DNA of 64,000 nt from JACCXG01 sp963785755 (lineage in GTDB: Bacteria; Acidobacteriota; Vicinamibacteria; Vicinamibacterales; 2-12-FULL-66-21), in NCBI GenBank assembly GCA_963785755.1, contig CAWAXG010000050.1:62001-126000 (forward strand). The letters are read 5' to 3'. Both the position numbers and the translations under genes were made by a program. Shown here piece after piece: positions 47,430 to 59,000 of the stretch. The number at the start of each line of letters is the position of its first letter. The stretch's first letter is position 1. The notes beneath the pieces were generated by a model. That model saw only the letters and a program-made list of their open reading frames with translations. It was not told the DNA's origin and ran no database searches.

Positions 47430-50400
47430 TCAGAACCGGAACCGTACCGTTGCCTGCATCGATCGCATCGGGCGCACGGACAGGACGTGGCCGAAGGTCG
47501 GCGAGTTGACGGCCGTGTCGATCGACGAGTAGTTGACCGTGTTCAAGAGGTTCGTCGCGTTCAACTGGATCGTGATCACGCGCGTGCGGGCGAAGCGCAC
47601 GTCGCGGGAGATCTGCGCGTTCAGGAGCCGGCTGCCGGGACCGATGATCATGTTGCGGCTCGCGCTGCCGAACGTGCCGGTCTCGGGCAGAGTGAACGCG
47701 GCGGTGTTGAAGAACAGATCGATCGTGGGATCGGAGACCTTGACGGCGCTGCCGTCGTAGTCGGCGCGCAGCGTGCCGTTGGTGCCGCGGGCCACGTCCC
47801 CCGCGTAGGCGGTGACGCGCGGCGTATACGGCGTGCCCGACTGCCACGTGAACGTCGCCGACGCCCGCCAGTCCTGGAGCAGCGCCGCCCAGAACCCGCC
47901 GCCGTTCAACCACGGCCGGTTCGGTCCGAACGGCAGCTCGATCGTCGCGTCGGCCGAGAGCTGGTGCCGGCGATCGAAGCTGGAGAGGCCCCATTCGGCG
48001 TCGAGGTCGCGATCGTTCTGCGCGACGACGGCGCCGCCGCCGCCGAGTGTCGAGGCGTTGTCGCGCGAGCGGGCGAGCGTGTAGGTGACGCCGGCGCCGA
48101 TGCCTTTGACCGGGCGGCGCCTGGCGCGGAAGGTCGCCGCGTGCAGCGTCGAGGATCCTTCCGAGGACTGCCAGAGGAACGGCTGGGCATCCGGGATGCT
48201 GAGACCCTCCGGCCCGCGATTCGGCGCGCGCAGGATGTCCAGACTCGATCCTCTCGTGTGGGTATAGCCGCCGCTGATGTTCCACACCTGCCGCAGGTCG
48301 CGGGACAGATCCACGTTCCACGTCTGCACCGTGCCGAGCGCGTAGTCGCGCTGCACGCCGTAGTTGTTGGTGGTCTCGTCCGGCGACGCGCTGGTGAGCG
48401 GGTCGACGAGGCTGAGCGGCGTGTCGATGCCGCCGAGCGCCGTATTGGTGACCGCGAACGGCGGCTGGCCGACCATCTGCCGGGCGATCGACGAGTACCG
48501 AACCCGAGTTGAAGCTGATGCCGTAGCCGCCGCGCAGGATCGTGCCCGGTGCAAGGCGCCAGGCGACGCCGGCGCGCGGCGCGATGTTGTTTGCGTCCGC
48601 CTGCATCAGCGCGTCCGGGAACGCGCCGGTGTAGGGGCCGGTGCCTCCCGAGACGACCGCGGCGACACCGGTGAAGTCGGGCGACGCATCGAGGTTGACC
48701 ATCTGGCGGTTCTGTTCGGTGAACGGCCGGAGCAGTTCGTAGCGCAGCCCGAGGTTGAACGTCAGCGCGGAATTCTTCCGCCAGTCGTCCTGGACGAAGA
48801 GGCTCATCGAGCGGCCGGCGAGCGCGACCGTGCCGGGCCCGTACTGCACGACGGCCTGCTGCGGCAGGCCGAGCAGGAAGTCCGCGAAGTCGAGCCCGTC
48901 GCTGCGGGCGACCGGCACGCCGCCGGTGGCATACAGGCCGGTGAAGACGAACGCGCCGCGCGCGTTGGCGTCGGTCCGGGTCTTCGAGACGTCCCAGCGG
49001 TAGTCGCCGCCGAAGCGCAGCGTGTGCTGGCGTATCGGCCTGGTCCAGGTGTAGGCGACGGCCCAGCGTCGATCGTCGCGCTCGGTCGGATCGAGGTCCC
49101 GCACGCCCGAGAACGTGCTGAACGAGAGGCTCGGTACGCCCCAGTCGAAGGGATCGGTGGCGACGCCGGTGATGCCGGCGTTGCCGGCGACGTCCTCCAC
49201 GTAGGCGTAACGGTTGATCGAGGCCCCGGTGGTGCGCGAGTAGTTGACGCTGATGTTGTGCAGCGTGCGCCGGCGCGCGACGTTGAGCGACACGGGCAGC
49301 GCGAAGGTGGAGCTCTCGTTGACGCCGCCGAGCGTGGGGAAGACGTTCACGCGCTCGTTGTCGCTGCGGCGGTACTGCATCTGCGCGTTCAGCAGGACCG
49401 TCGTGCCCTGGTTGCCCCGTCCCCCGCGCCCGCCGGCGCCGCCGCGGCCGCCGAAGGCACCGCGTCCGCCCCCGCCCCCGCCGCGCGCGCCGGCCGGCGG
49501 CGGCGTGAAGTTGTGGGTCACCCGCAGGCTCAGGTTGTCGCCCAGCGAATCGGTCGTGGTCGTGTAGTGGTAGTTCCGCGTGCCGCCGGGCACGTTCGCC
49601 GCCGGGATGTAGCGGAGCAGCGCGACGGCCGCGGGACTGAGGAGCGCCGAGGGGATGGCGTTGCCCGGGAGCGGCAGGCCGGTGACGGGATCGATTAACT
49701 GGGCCGCGGTGGACGAGAAGTTGCCGGCGCGCATGGCGTCGGTCGGGACCGTCGCGTACTGGTCGAACAGTTCGTCGCCGCGGTTGCCGCCGTAGGTGAC
49801 CGTGAAGTTCGTGCGGCGAGTGCCGTTGTAAAGCTTGCCTAGTTTCAACGGGCCGCCGAACGTCCCGTTGAAGTTCTGGCGCGTGTAGGGCGCGCTGGTC
49901 ACCGGCCTGTCGGGCCGGAGCTGGTACGGGGCGGCGTCGAGTGGGGATCCGCCGAAGGTGTAACCCGCGGTGGCGTTGTAGGTGTTCTGCCGGCCGCCGC
50001 GGCCGCCGATCATGAAGTCTCCGCGGCCGCCGCCCGGTCCGCCGCCCGGGGGGCCTCCCGGGCCACCGCCCGGTCCGCCTCGACCGCCCGGTCCGCCGCG
50101 GCCGCCGGGTCCAGGTCCGAATCCTCCTGGCGCACCCTGGGTTCCGGGACCGCCGAATCCGGGTGGAAGCTCGCCGCTGACCGGATCGAACTCCCCGCGT
50201 CCCATCGCTTCGAGCCGCTCGACCATCAGTCCGCGATCGAGGCTGGCCATGTTTCCCGAAAACGTCACGGCCTGCGCCGGTCCTTCGGTGGAGAATCCCG
50301 GCGGCAGCAGCTGCCGGGCCGCGGCTTCCTCGGTCGCGCGATCCGGAATCGCGTCGGCGATCTGCGTCCCGGCGGATTGCTCCTGCACGGCGAGCGCTTC

Positions 50401-50811
50401 GAATCGCTGACCGGCGGGCGCCGCGCCGCGGCCCTGTGCCGATGGTGCGGCCGTCGATCGCGCGGTGCGCGGGACGAGCGCGAGCGCGAAGTCGACGTTC
50501 TGTCCGCAGTTGTCAGTGGTGACCTCGAGGTCGCGGGCGATTGGCACGAACCCCGTCAACTCCGCGGTGACGCGAAACGCGCCGGGCTTGATCGTGAGCT
50601 GGTACTGGCCGTTGGTGTCGGTCGAGGTGGCGGCTGCAGCGGCGTCGCCGGAAGTGAGGACGACCGCGACCCCCGGAATCGGCGTGCCGGCGCTCATCGC
50701 TCGGCCCTCGATGCGGCAGTGGCCGGGCGGGACGGATTGGATGGCGTCGAGCCGGGGCATCAGGAACACGACCGCCGCCACTATCGGCGCGAGGATCCCC
50801 GTCTTGCGCAT
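47430..50811 (-). CDS. Oar-like TonB-dependent outer-membrane receptor with N-terminal carboxypeptidase-regulatory domain (one frameshift)
   Basis: About 1,126 residues from the ATG at 50,811 after repair. Signal peptide (GILAPIVAAVVFLMPRLDA), a CarboxypepD_reg-like beta domain (PGVAVVLTSGDAAAAATSTDTNGQYQL; FRVTAELTGFVPIAR), then plug and barrel. There are two long Gly/Pro/Arg tracts (about residues 250-305 and 470-500). Barrel segments include YTRQNFNGTFGGPLK, LRFGGDYRWDV, SMSLFVQDDWRKNSALTFNLGLRYE and, after an extra base near 48,500, VQTWNVDLSRDLRQVWNISGGYTH and a C-terminal MQATVRFRF ending in Phe. Such receptors import large substrates or secrete proteins. It lies downstream of the kinase and upstream of the VWFA gene. 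Confidence 0.9.
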
Positions 50812-50835
50812 AGCAGCGATACGCGACGCTCTCTC

Positions 50836-50878
50836 TCCGATTCTGGATCCCCGACCCCGAATCGCCGATCCCGAGTCC
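50836..50878. repeat. Partial GATCCCCGA-word repeat
   Basis: GATCCCCGACCCCGAATCGCC followed by GATCCC units just upstream of the TonB receptor start. It looks like one arm of the GATC-word elements at 22,563 and 43,934, without a clear opposite arm. Confidence 0.4.
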
Positions 50879-50900
50879 GCGCACATCGAGGTCCGAGCCA

Positions 50901-52480
50901 TCAGCGGGGAAGGACGATCTCGAAAATGGCGCCGCCGTCTTCGGCATTCGTCGCGGAGATCGTCCCGCCGTGCCGTTCGACGATCGTCCGGACGATCGAC
51001 AGCCCCAGGCCGCTGCCCGAGACGGTGTCGGTCGTCGTGCGCGACGGGTCGACCTTGTAGAAGCGGTCGAAGACGCGCGGCAGATGCTCGGCGGGAATGC
51101 CGGGACCGGTGTCACGCACGGTGATGTGCACGTGGCTCTCGCGCGGTTCCGCGCGCAGCACGACCGTCCCGCCATCCGGCGTATGCCGGATCGCGTTCGA
51201 CGCGACGTTCTGCAGCGCCTGCTCCAGACGCTGGAGATCGCCATTTACCTGCAGCTCCTCGTCGGCGATCGTCTCGAGCGTGATCCCGCGCGACTGCAGC
51301 GTCGGCTGATGACGATCCGCGACCCGACCGAACAGCTCCGCGATGAAGACCGGCTCGATCGCGAGCGTGCTGCCGCCCCCTTCGAGCTTCGCGAGATCGA
51401 GCAGGTCGCCGATGATCGCTTCGAGCTTGTAGGTCTCCTGATCGACGATCTCGAAGTACCGGCTTCGCGTGGCGGCATCGACCGACAGGCCGGGCATCGC
51501 CAGCGTCTCCGTGTAGCCGCGAATGGCGGTCAGCGGCGTCATGAGCTCGTGCGACACGTCGGCGAGCAGCTGACGGCGTGCGCGATCGGACGCGGAGAGT
51601 GCGGCCTCGCGCGACTCGAGCTCAACCGCCATCTGATTGAACGTGTGCGCGAGCGCGCTGACCTCGTCTCCGCCGCGCTCGTCCGCGCGCACGTCCGTGC
51701 GTCCTTCGCCGAGCGCGCGTGCGGCGGCTTCGAGCGATCGCAGCCGCTTCCGCGCCGGACGGAAGATGACCAGTGCCGTGAGCATCGCGCCGATGCCGAG
51801 CAGCGCCAGACCAGACCAGGTCAGCGTCGGCCCGAGCTCGCGCAGGACGATTTCCATCGGCGGCGGTCCCGACGGCACCGCGACATGTCCGACCTGCACG
51901 TTGCTGACGACGATTGGAGAGATGTTCGGGAACGGCCCGCCGCGCCCGCCGCCACGCCGGCGTCCGAACCCATCGGGTCCGCCCGGTCCCGGCCGATCGC
52001 CCGGCGGCGGGGCAATGGGCACACCCGGTCCACCAGGTGTCATTGTTTCGACCGGGGTGCCGGGTCGATCCGATCGCGCGGTGGAGCTGGCGGCCCGTCT
52101 CCTCGGCCACCGAGTTCGCCGGGGGGCGGCCGCCGTGGCGCACCGAATCGTTCGCCAAATCCCGGCGGCAGCCCCCCAGGCCGATTCGACGCACGCCGGC
52201 CGTCGCGCATGACGACGGCGAATGGCTGCGCGATGTCTTCGAACTTGTCCCTGACGTACGACTCGAGGTTGAGCTCCGGATGCTCGCTGAGCGCGTCCGA
52301 CAGATCGCGCGCGACCTGGTCCGCGAGCTGCTGCGGCGTCCGGCTCGAGACCGACGCCGTGAAGCGCCCGGTCAGCCAGAGGAACAGCGCGGCCTGCATC
52401 GTCAGCAGGAGAGCGAGCATCGCGACGAAGCCAATCGCGATGCGCCAGTAGAGACTGCGGAACCAGACCGGATCAGGCAT
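50901..52480 (-). CDS. Membrane sensor histidine kinase (one frameshift)
   Basis: The N-terminal helix (SLYWRIAIGFVAMLALLLTMQAALFLWLTGRF) starts the sensor loop, which becomes Gly/Pro/Arg-rich (GGPGVPIAPPPGDRPGPGGP) around a frame change near 52,040. A second helix (LTWSGLALLGIGAMLTALVIF) is followed by HAMP (LRSLEAAARALGEGRTDVRAD), HisKA (LLADVSHELMTPLTAIRGYTETL) and HATPase (LQNVASNAIRHTPDGG; VRDTGPGIPAEHLPRVFDRFYK; SGSGLGLSIVRTIVERHGG). The start overlaps the response regulator's stop by 8 bases, so it is the cognate kinase. Confidence 0.88.
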
Positions 52481-53189
52481 CGGCGAACTTGTATCCTGAA
52501 CCCCAGACGGTCAGGATGAACTTGGGATCCGCGGGATCCTCTTCGAGCTTGCGGCGCAGCCGTTTGACCAGCGTGTCGACACTGCGCACCGTGATATGCG
52601 TGTCTTCTCCCCACACGCGCTGCACGAGCGCCTCCCGGCTGAAGACGATCCCCCGGTTGGCGGCCAGCACGTACAGCAGCTCGAATTCGTGGGCGGTCAA
52701 TTCGATTTCACGACCGCCGAGCCTGGCCTGACGGCGCGCCGGCTCGACCGACAGGTCGCCCACCTGCACGGCCGGTGCGTGCTCGCCGGTGATCGGCCGG
52801 CGCCTCCGCAGCAGCGCCCGTACCCGGGCGACGAGCTCGCGCACGCCGAACGGCTTGGTCAGGTAATCGTCAGCCCCGCTGTCGAGCCCGAGCACCTTTT
52901 CGCTTTCGTCGCGTCGCGCCGTGAGCATCAGGATCGGCGCATCCGTGTTGCGCGAGTCGCGCCGGATCGCGCGGCAGACGGTGACGCCGTCCAGGCCCGG
53001 CAGCATCAGGTCGAGCACGATCAGTTCGAAGCTCTCGGCGCGGGCGCGGCCGAGGGCCTCGTTGCCGTCGCCGATCGCGACGACGGTCAATCCCTCGAGC
53101 TTCAGGTGCAGCTCGACGAGCTCGCGAATGTGCGGATCGTCTTCGACGAGCAGCACGCGCGCTCCCGGTTTCGATCGGGTCGCCTCCAT
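52473..53189 (-). CDS. OmpR/PhoB family response regulator
   Basis: 238 residues: receiver domain with VLLVEDDPHIRELVELHL, acceptor Asp about residue 60 in ELIVLDLMLPGLDGV, and the LTAR and GADDYLTKPFGVRELVARV segments; then a winged-helix DNA-binding domain (ELTAHEFELLYVLAANRGIVFSREALVQRVWG; RSVDTLVKRLRRKLEEDP; ILTVWGSGYKFAD). It is divergent from the Spy-like gene 129 bases away and upstream of the kinase, TonB receptor and VWFA genes on the same strand. Confidence 0.94.
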   Translation of the reverse strand: MEATRSKPGARVLLVEDDPHIRELVELHLKLEGLTVVAIGDGNEALGRARAESFELIVLDLMLPGLDGVTVCRAIRRDSRNTDAPILMLTARRDESEKVLGLDSGADDYLTKPFGVRELVARVRALLRRRRPITGEHAPAVQVGDLSVEPARRQARLGGREIELTAHEFELLYVLAANRGIVFSREALVQRVWGEDTHITVRSVDTLVKRLRRKLEEDPADPKFILTVWGSGYKFADA

Positions 53190-53318
53190 TGGTCGAGTTC
53201 AGTGTAGCCCGCTCGGAGTGGGCCAAACCCGCGGATTGACGCGGTCACGCTTTTTTCACAGCGCCGCCACGCGCATGCCACCGGCCACCCGTTCCAAGGA
53301 GTGTAAGGAGGAACCGAT

Positions 53319-53816
53319 ATGAAACGGTTCACATTGAGTGTGGTGATGACCGCAGTGCTTGGACTGGCCGCCTATACGCTTGCCGATGCGCACAACGACC
53401 GACGAGGGTTCCGTGACTCTGAAGCCGGCCTCACAGGATTCTTTCAGGAGCGGGGCCGGCCGGGTCTCGGTGGGCCGGGACGCCGCGGCGGCGGCCCGAT
53501 GTTCGCGCTGCGCGGTCTCGATCTGACCGAGGAGCAGAGGACCAGGATCAAGGCAATCCATGACGCAGAACGCGACTCGCAGCCCGGGCCACCGGCCGAT
53601 GGCGCACTGCACCGGCAATTGCAGGAGGCGGTCTTCGCCGAGACGCCGGACGCCGACAAGGTTGCCGCGCTGCAGCAGCAGCTGGTTCAGGCGCAGTCGG
53701 CGCGGCTGGCGAAGCGGATCGCGATCGAGCAGCAGATCGCGCAGATCCTCACAGCCGAGCAGCGCGCGCAGGTGCGCGAACGACTGGCCCGGCAACCGGG
53801 GCAGGGTGTGCAGTAA
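53319..53816 (+). CDS. Spy/CpxP-like periplasmic protein (LTxxQ family)
   Basis: 165 residues with a signal peptide (MKRFTLSVVMTAVLGLAAYTLADA). The mature helical protein has both LTxxQ motifs, LDLTEEQRTRIKAI and ILTAEQRAQVRERL, with a helical hairpin between them. A Gly/Arg-rich stretch (RGRPGLGGPGRRGGGP) precedes the first. AAGGAGG upstream of ATG. Spy/CpxP proteins are periplasmic chaperones or sensor modulators; divergence from a response regulator-kinase pair resembles cpxP-cpxRA. Confidence 0.85.
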   Translation: MKRFTLSVVMTAVLGLAAYTLADAHNDRRGFRDSEAGLTGFFQERGRPGLGGPGRRGGGPMFALRGLDLTEEQRTRIKAIHDAERDSQPGPPADGALHRQLQEAVFAETPDADKVAALQQQLVQAQSARLAKRIAIEQQIAQILTAEQRAQVRERLARQPGQGVQ

Positions 53817-54000
53817 GCCGCGACGGAAGCAGTAAGCCGCGAACGGAAAAGGTAAGCGGACCGGGTCGAAAGGGAAGCCCAGCCGGGTCACCGTCGCCTG
53901 GCGTCGAGACTGACGGCATGGCCCGTCGGCCCGGTCCGTGCGCCCTCTTTCAAGGCTCCTGGAAGGCTTGATCACCGTGTTAGGATGGCGAATAAACGTC

Positions 54001-55878
54001 ATGGTCCGCCGCCCCTGGTTCGCGTGCGTGTGGATAGCCGGATTGTTGACCGCGCTGGTGAGCGCGCAGCAGTCGACGGCGCAACAGTCCACCACGCCAC
54101 AGTCGACCACGCCACAGTCGACCGAGCAGCAACCGACCGAGCAGGAGCGGCCGCAGGCGCCGGTCTTTCGAACCGGAACCAACCTCGTTCGCGTCGACGT
54201 GAGCGTACTGGACAGGGACGGCAAGCCTGTTCGCTCGCTGACCGCCGACGACTTCGAAGTACGGGAGAACGGCGAGGTTCAAGCGATCACGTCGTTCAAG
54301 CTGGTCGACGCCAACGGCGAGCCGACCAGCGATATGTCACTCCCCATCCGATCCCGGGAGCACGCCGCCACGGAAGCAGCGCGAGACGACGTTCGCGTCT
54401 TCCTGATTTTCTGGGACGAGTATCACATCGAACAATTCGGCAGCGCGGTGCGCGCGCGCGAGCAGCTGACACGCTTCGTGCTCGAATCCTTCGGTCCGAC
54501 CGATCTCGTGGGCCTGATGGATCAGCTCACGCCGGTCGACGCGATCAAGTTCACGCGCGACCGCCGCGCGCTCGCCGATCAAGTCCACCTCCTCAAAGGC
54601 CGCCGCGGCATCTATGTCCCGGCGCGGAGCGCCATCGAGGAGGGGCACCTGCGCAACGCGCAGGACGTCGAGCGCATCCGCTCGCAGGTGACGACTTCGG
54701 CGCTCAAGAGCGCCGTCATGCATCTGGGTTCCATCCGTCAAGGGCGGAAGGCGGTCGTCCTGGTCACGGAGACCTTCGGCCGGCTCGGTCAGGATGCCGT
54801 GCGCGTGCTCTCCGACTTGATTCGGACCGCCAACGACAACAACACCGCGGTCTACACCGTGGATCCGCGCGGGCTGCAGGCCGGTCCGGGCGGGTTCGGC
54901 GCCGGCATGACCGGGTTGCTCGCGTCCCTCGCCGATGCGACCGGCGCGGAATCAATCGTCAGCAACGACATGGGCTCGGCCCTCCGCAAGGTCGTCGCTC
55001 ACTCGAGCGCGTTCTACCTGCTTGGCTACTCGCCGAAGGATGCACAGCTCGACGGCAAGTTCCGGGAAATCAAGGTTCGGGTCAGGCAGTCGGGAGTTCA
55101 AGTGAGAGCGCGCAACGGCTACTGGGCGCCGCGCGGCTCGGAGGTCGAGCGCGCCCGCGCGATCGCCGCCGCCGCGGCCCTGCCCTCGACCGTCTCGCTC
55201 GCCCTCAAGGAATTGACGCCGGACAACTCGCGGCGGGCGGCCGCGCTCTGGGTCGGTGTCGCGCCGGCCGCGGACGGTCCCGAGCTGCGCGTCGCCTGGT
55301 CGCCGCGGAGTGGTATCGAAGGCCGCCTGGCGGCAGCCTCGGTGTCGCTGATTGTCACGAGCGGCGGACAGAGGATCTTCGAGGGTCCGCTCGACGAGAG
55401 CGGCACGACGTTCCGATCCCCGCCTGGAAGCGTCGAGCTCGACTTCACGATCAAGGACCGCACCGGCGAGTCCATCGATCGCGAGCAGCGGACGTTCACG
55501 GTTCCCGACACTCAGAAAGCGACGCTCGCGCTGACGACGCCGGTCCTCTCGCGCGCGAGGAACACATCGGAGTTCCGCGCAATGTCCGCGTCCCCGATGG
55601 TGCACGCCGGCCGCGAGTTCTCGCGTGAAGACCGCCTGCTCATCCGGGTGAGTCCGTACGGGACGGCGTCCGCTGACGCGGAGGTCACCGCTCAGCTGCT
55701 CGGTCCGCGAGGCAACACGCTGCTGGAACTGCCCATCCACGCGACCGCCGACGGCAAGGTCTACGAGGTCGACCTGCCGCTGAGAACGCTGGCAAGCGGC
55801 GAATTCCTGATCGCCCTGGGCGCGCGGACCGCGACCGATCGCGTCGAGACGCTCGTGCCATTGCGCATCGGTCGGTGA
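54001..55878 (+). CDS. Acidobacterial VWFA-domain secreted protein (TIGR03436-like), second copy
   Basis: 625 residues from the ATG at 54,001, with signal segment FACVWIAGLLTALVSAQ. A repeated QST/TPQST linker (residues 23-48) leads to the family signature FRTGTNLVRVDVSVLDRDGKPVRSLTADDFEVREN. The VWA-like domain contains DVRVFLIFWDEYHIEQ, KAVVLVTETFGRLGQDAV and NNTAVYTVDPRGLQAG; then VAHSSAFYLLGYSPKDAQLDGKFREIKVRV. The C-terminus is beta-sandwich-like. An in-frame ATG at 53,938 would add 21 residues before the signal segment. It shares architecture with the 45,157-47,244 protein but differs strongly in sequence. Confidence 0.88.
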   Translation: MVRRPWFACVWIAGLLTALVSAQQSTAQQSTTPQSTTPQSTEQQPTEQERPQAPVFRTGTNLVRVDVSVLDRDGKPVRSLTADDFEVRENGEVQAITSFKLVDANGEPTSDMSLPIRSREHAATEAARDDVRVFLIFWDEYHIEQFGSAVRAREQLTRFVLESFGPTDLVGLMDQLTPVDAIKFTRDRRALADQVHLLKGRRGIYVPARSAIEEGHLRNAQDVERIRSQVTTSALKSAVMHLGSIRQGRKAVVLVTETFGRLGQDAVRVLSDLIRTANDNNTAVYTVDPRGLQAGPGGFGAGMTGLLASLADATGAESIVSNDMGSALRKVVAHSSAFYLLGYSPKDAQLDGKFREIKVRVRQSGVQVRARNGYWAPRGSEVERARAIAAAAALPSTVSLALKELTPDNSRRAAALWVGVAPAADGPELRVAWSPRSGIEGRLAAASVSLIVTSGGQRIFEGPLDESGTTFRSPPGSVELDFTIKDRTGESIDREQRTFTVPDTQKATLALTTPVLSRARNTSEFRAMSASPMVHAGREFSREDRLLIRVSPYGTASADAEVTAQLLGPRGNTLLELPIHATADGKVYEVDLPLRTLASGEFLIALGARTATDRVETLVPLRIGR

Positions 55879-55881
55879 AGT

Positions 55882-55901
55882 CTTCCGCCTTCAGGCGGAA
55901 G
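55882..55901 (+). terminator. Short perfect hairpin after the VWFA gene
   Basis: CTTCCGCC-TTCA-GGCGGAAG, an 8-bp stem with a 4-base loop starting 3 bases after the stop. There is no T-tract. It may end or protect the VWFA transcript. Confidence 0.45.
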
Positions 55902-55907
55902 CCACAG

Positions 55908-55990
55908 GGGAAGTAGCAAGTAGCAGGTACAACGGAAGGAACACAGAGCTCGGTGCTCTTTCCGTTGTACTTGCCCCTTGCGACTTGGTA
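55908..55990. repeat. AAGTAGCAAGTAC-word hairpin element
   Basis: AGTAGCAAGTAGCAGGTACAACGGAA on the left pairs imperfectly with TTCCGTTGTACTTGCC...TTGCGACTTGGTAC on the right, with GAGCTCGGTGCTC at the apex. It lies between the convergent VWFA and BNR genes. Confidence 0.65.
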
Positions 55991-56006
55991 CTGTTCCGCG
56001 ATGCGC

Positions 56007-59000
56007 CTACTCGCGCATCCAGATATCTTCGAGCACGGTCAGCGGCTTGGTCAGCTTCTTCCCGGCGGCCTCGAGCGTCACGAGGTAGGTCCCCGCGGCG
56101 GCCGGCGCGCCGCCGCCGCGGCCACCGCCGCCTTGGCGCTGCGGCGGGGCGGCAGTCAGATTCCACATCACCCGGTTGATGCCGGCGTTCTTCGGGCCGT
56201 CCAGCGTCCTGATCACGCGCCCCGTTCCGTCGGCGATGGTCAGCCGGACCTCGCCAGTGGCCGCCGCCTTCAAGTAGTAGCTGACCGCCGCGCCGCGCGG
56301 CGGGTTTTCGCCCGCGAAGGTCCGCTGTCCGCCGGTCTGCTGCCCTCGCTGGCGATCGTTCAACCAGGCGACCGCGGGCCGCATGTCGAAGAGCACGGCA
56401 TCCTGCGACGTCACGTCCGGCGTCAGCTGCTGCAGCGGCGTGATGTCGTCGGCAATCCAGACGCCGCGGGCGTGCGTGCCAAGAATCAGATCGTTGTCAC
56501 GCGGATGAATCAGGATGTCGTCGACCCGCGCGGTCGGCAGGTTGTTCATGAACTTCTGCCACGACTTGCCGCCGTCGAGTGACGCGTAGAGGCCGAACTC
56601 GGTGCCCACGAACAGCAGATCGCGGTTCCTCGGATCTTCACGCACGGCCTGGATGAACCCGAATGCCGGCAGGTTGCCGGCGATGCTCTGCCACGTCTGC
56701 CCGTAGTCGCGGGTCACGAAGAGGTAGGGCTTCAAGTCGTTCGAACGGTGACCGTCGACCGAGACGTATGCGGCCGCCGGATCGAAGTGTGACGCGTCGA
56801 TGCGCGAGATCCAGTACAGGTGATTCGACGGCAGGCCCGGCAGGTTCTTCCCGACTTCGGCGAAGGTGTTGCCGCCGTCCCTGCTCACCTGCACATTGCC
56901 ATCGTCGGTGCCGACCCAGACGACGCCGGGCATCACCGGCGATTCGTCGAGGGCGATGATCGTGCTGTAGGCGGTCACGCCGTCGTTCTTCGACAGCATC
57001 GACTGGTTGCCCGGCACCCCCATGATCGCGATGGTGTTGCGATCGATGCGCCTGGTGAGGTCCTCGCTCGCCTGCCACGTGTCGCCGCGGGTGTACGACT
57101 TGAACAGCCGGTTGCCACCCAGCCAGATGACGCTCGGGTTGTGCGGCGACAGCTGGAAGGGCGTGTTCCAGTTGAATCGATATTGATCGTCGGGGCGGGC
57201 GTTCAGCACGTTGCCGCCGTTCTGGAGCGCGGCAGGTCCGGCGCCGCCGCCCGCCGGCTGCTGTCCACGGCCGCCGCGGCCGAGCGCCGACGCCCGTGGC
57301 CTGATGCTCTGCACCCGGCCGCTCCGCAGGTCGTAGCGATTGGTGTTGCCGTTCTGCGACTCGGTATAGACGATGTTGTAGTCGGTGGGATCGACCGCGG
57401 TCTGGAAGCCGTCGCCGCCGCCGATGCCGAACCAGTCCGAGTTCAGGATTCCGTTCGCGCTTCGAGTCGCGCTCGGTCCTCCCCAGCTGCCGTTGTCCTG
57501 GAGGCCGATGTAGACGTAGTACGGCCGCCGCATGTCGGCGCTGACCCAGTAGACGAGCGACGTCGCCATCGTGTTGACGAAGTCCCACGTCCCGCCCTGA
57601 TCCCAGCTGACGTTGAAGCCGCCGTCGTTGCCGATGATCAGATGCCTGGGGTTCTTCGGGTCGATCCACATGGCATGCTGATCGACGTGTCCGGGCGCCC
57701 TGTATCCGCCAGCCTCATCCAGCGACGCGAAGCTCCTCCCGCCGTCGAGTGATTTGTAGATCGGCAGACCCATCACGTACACGGTCTTGTCGTTGGTGGG
57801 GTCGACGCGCACCTGGCTGAAGTACATCGGGCGCGCATTGCAGTTGCTGACGTGAGTCCAGGTCGCGCCCTTGTTCTCCGAGCGGAACAGCCCGCCGCGC
57901 GTCGGGTCCAGAGGAGGCGGCGTCACCGGCTGATCGCCGCGTCCGGCCACTCCACGACCCGGTCCCGCGTTGTTGCACCAGTTGTACGCGCCGCCCCGGC
58001 CGCCGCCGCGCGCGCCTTCGGCGGCCTGGGCTCCTGGCTGTGCGCCGGGCTGACCACCGGCACGGCCGGCTGCGGGTTGCGCGACTGCGCCGGACTGCGC
58101 GGTGCTCGCCGGCGCCCCGGGAACCGCGGCCGCTCCCGGCGGTGTCGGTTCGGTCTCGGCGCCAGGATCGTTCGCCGCGGTGGTCTGCGGCTGTCCGACA
58201 TTGGCGGCCTCGATCTGCGCGTATAAGACGTTCGGGTTCGATCGGGACACGTCGAGCGCGATGCGACCGTAGGTACCTGGCGGCAGGCCGTTACCCGTGA
58301 GCTTCGTCCAGCTCTTGCCGGCATCCGTGCTCTTCCACAGCGCGCTGCCCGGACCGCCGCCGTTGAAGCAGCAGCCCATGCGCCGGCGCTGGTAGCTGGC
58401 CGCGTAGATGATGCCGGGATTCGAGGGATCGAGAGCGACGTCCGTGAATCCCGTGTCCTCGTCGATGAACTTGATCAGCGTCCAGCTCTTTCCGCCGTCC
58501 GTCGTCTTGTAGATTCCGCGCTCCTTGTTCGGCCCGTAGAGGTGACCGGGCACCGCGACGTAGACGGTGTCGGGATTGCGAGGATCGATCACGATGCGCG
58601 CGATCGTCTGCGTCTCCTTCAGGCCGATGTGCTGAAACGTCTTGCCGCCATCGGTGGTCTTGTAGATCCCGTCGCCGAACGACGACGTCTGCCGGTTGTT
58701 CGCCTCGCCGGTCCCCACGTAGACGATGTTGGCGTTCGTGGGATGGATCGCGATATCGCCAATCGAGGCGGTCGTGTATTCGTCGAACACCGGCTCGAAC
58801 GTCGTGCCGTTGTTCTCCGACTTGAACACCCCGCCGACGGCGTAGCCGAGATAGATGATGTTCGGATCGGATTCAGCAACAGCCACGTCGTCGATCCGCC
58901 CGCCCATGCTCGACGGACCAATCGATCGGAACCGGAACGGCGCGAGCATGGGATCGGTCGAGGCGTTGATTACTTGCGGCGTCTGCGTCTGCGCCATCGG

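Noticed and set aside
45157..50901. A single open frame of about 1,914 codons that would fuse TonB receptor and VWFA protein.
   Set aside because: Homology to the receptor switches to another frame near 48,500 and continues to a proper C-terminal Phe at 47,430. The part of the long frame between 48,500 and 47,244 has no coding character, and the VWFA protein has its own start and signal peptide.
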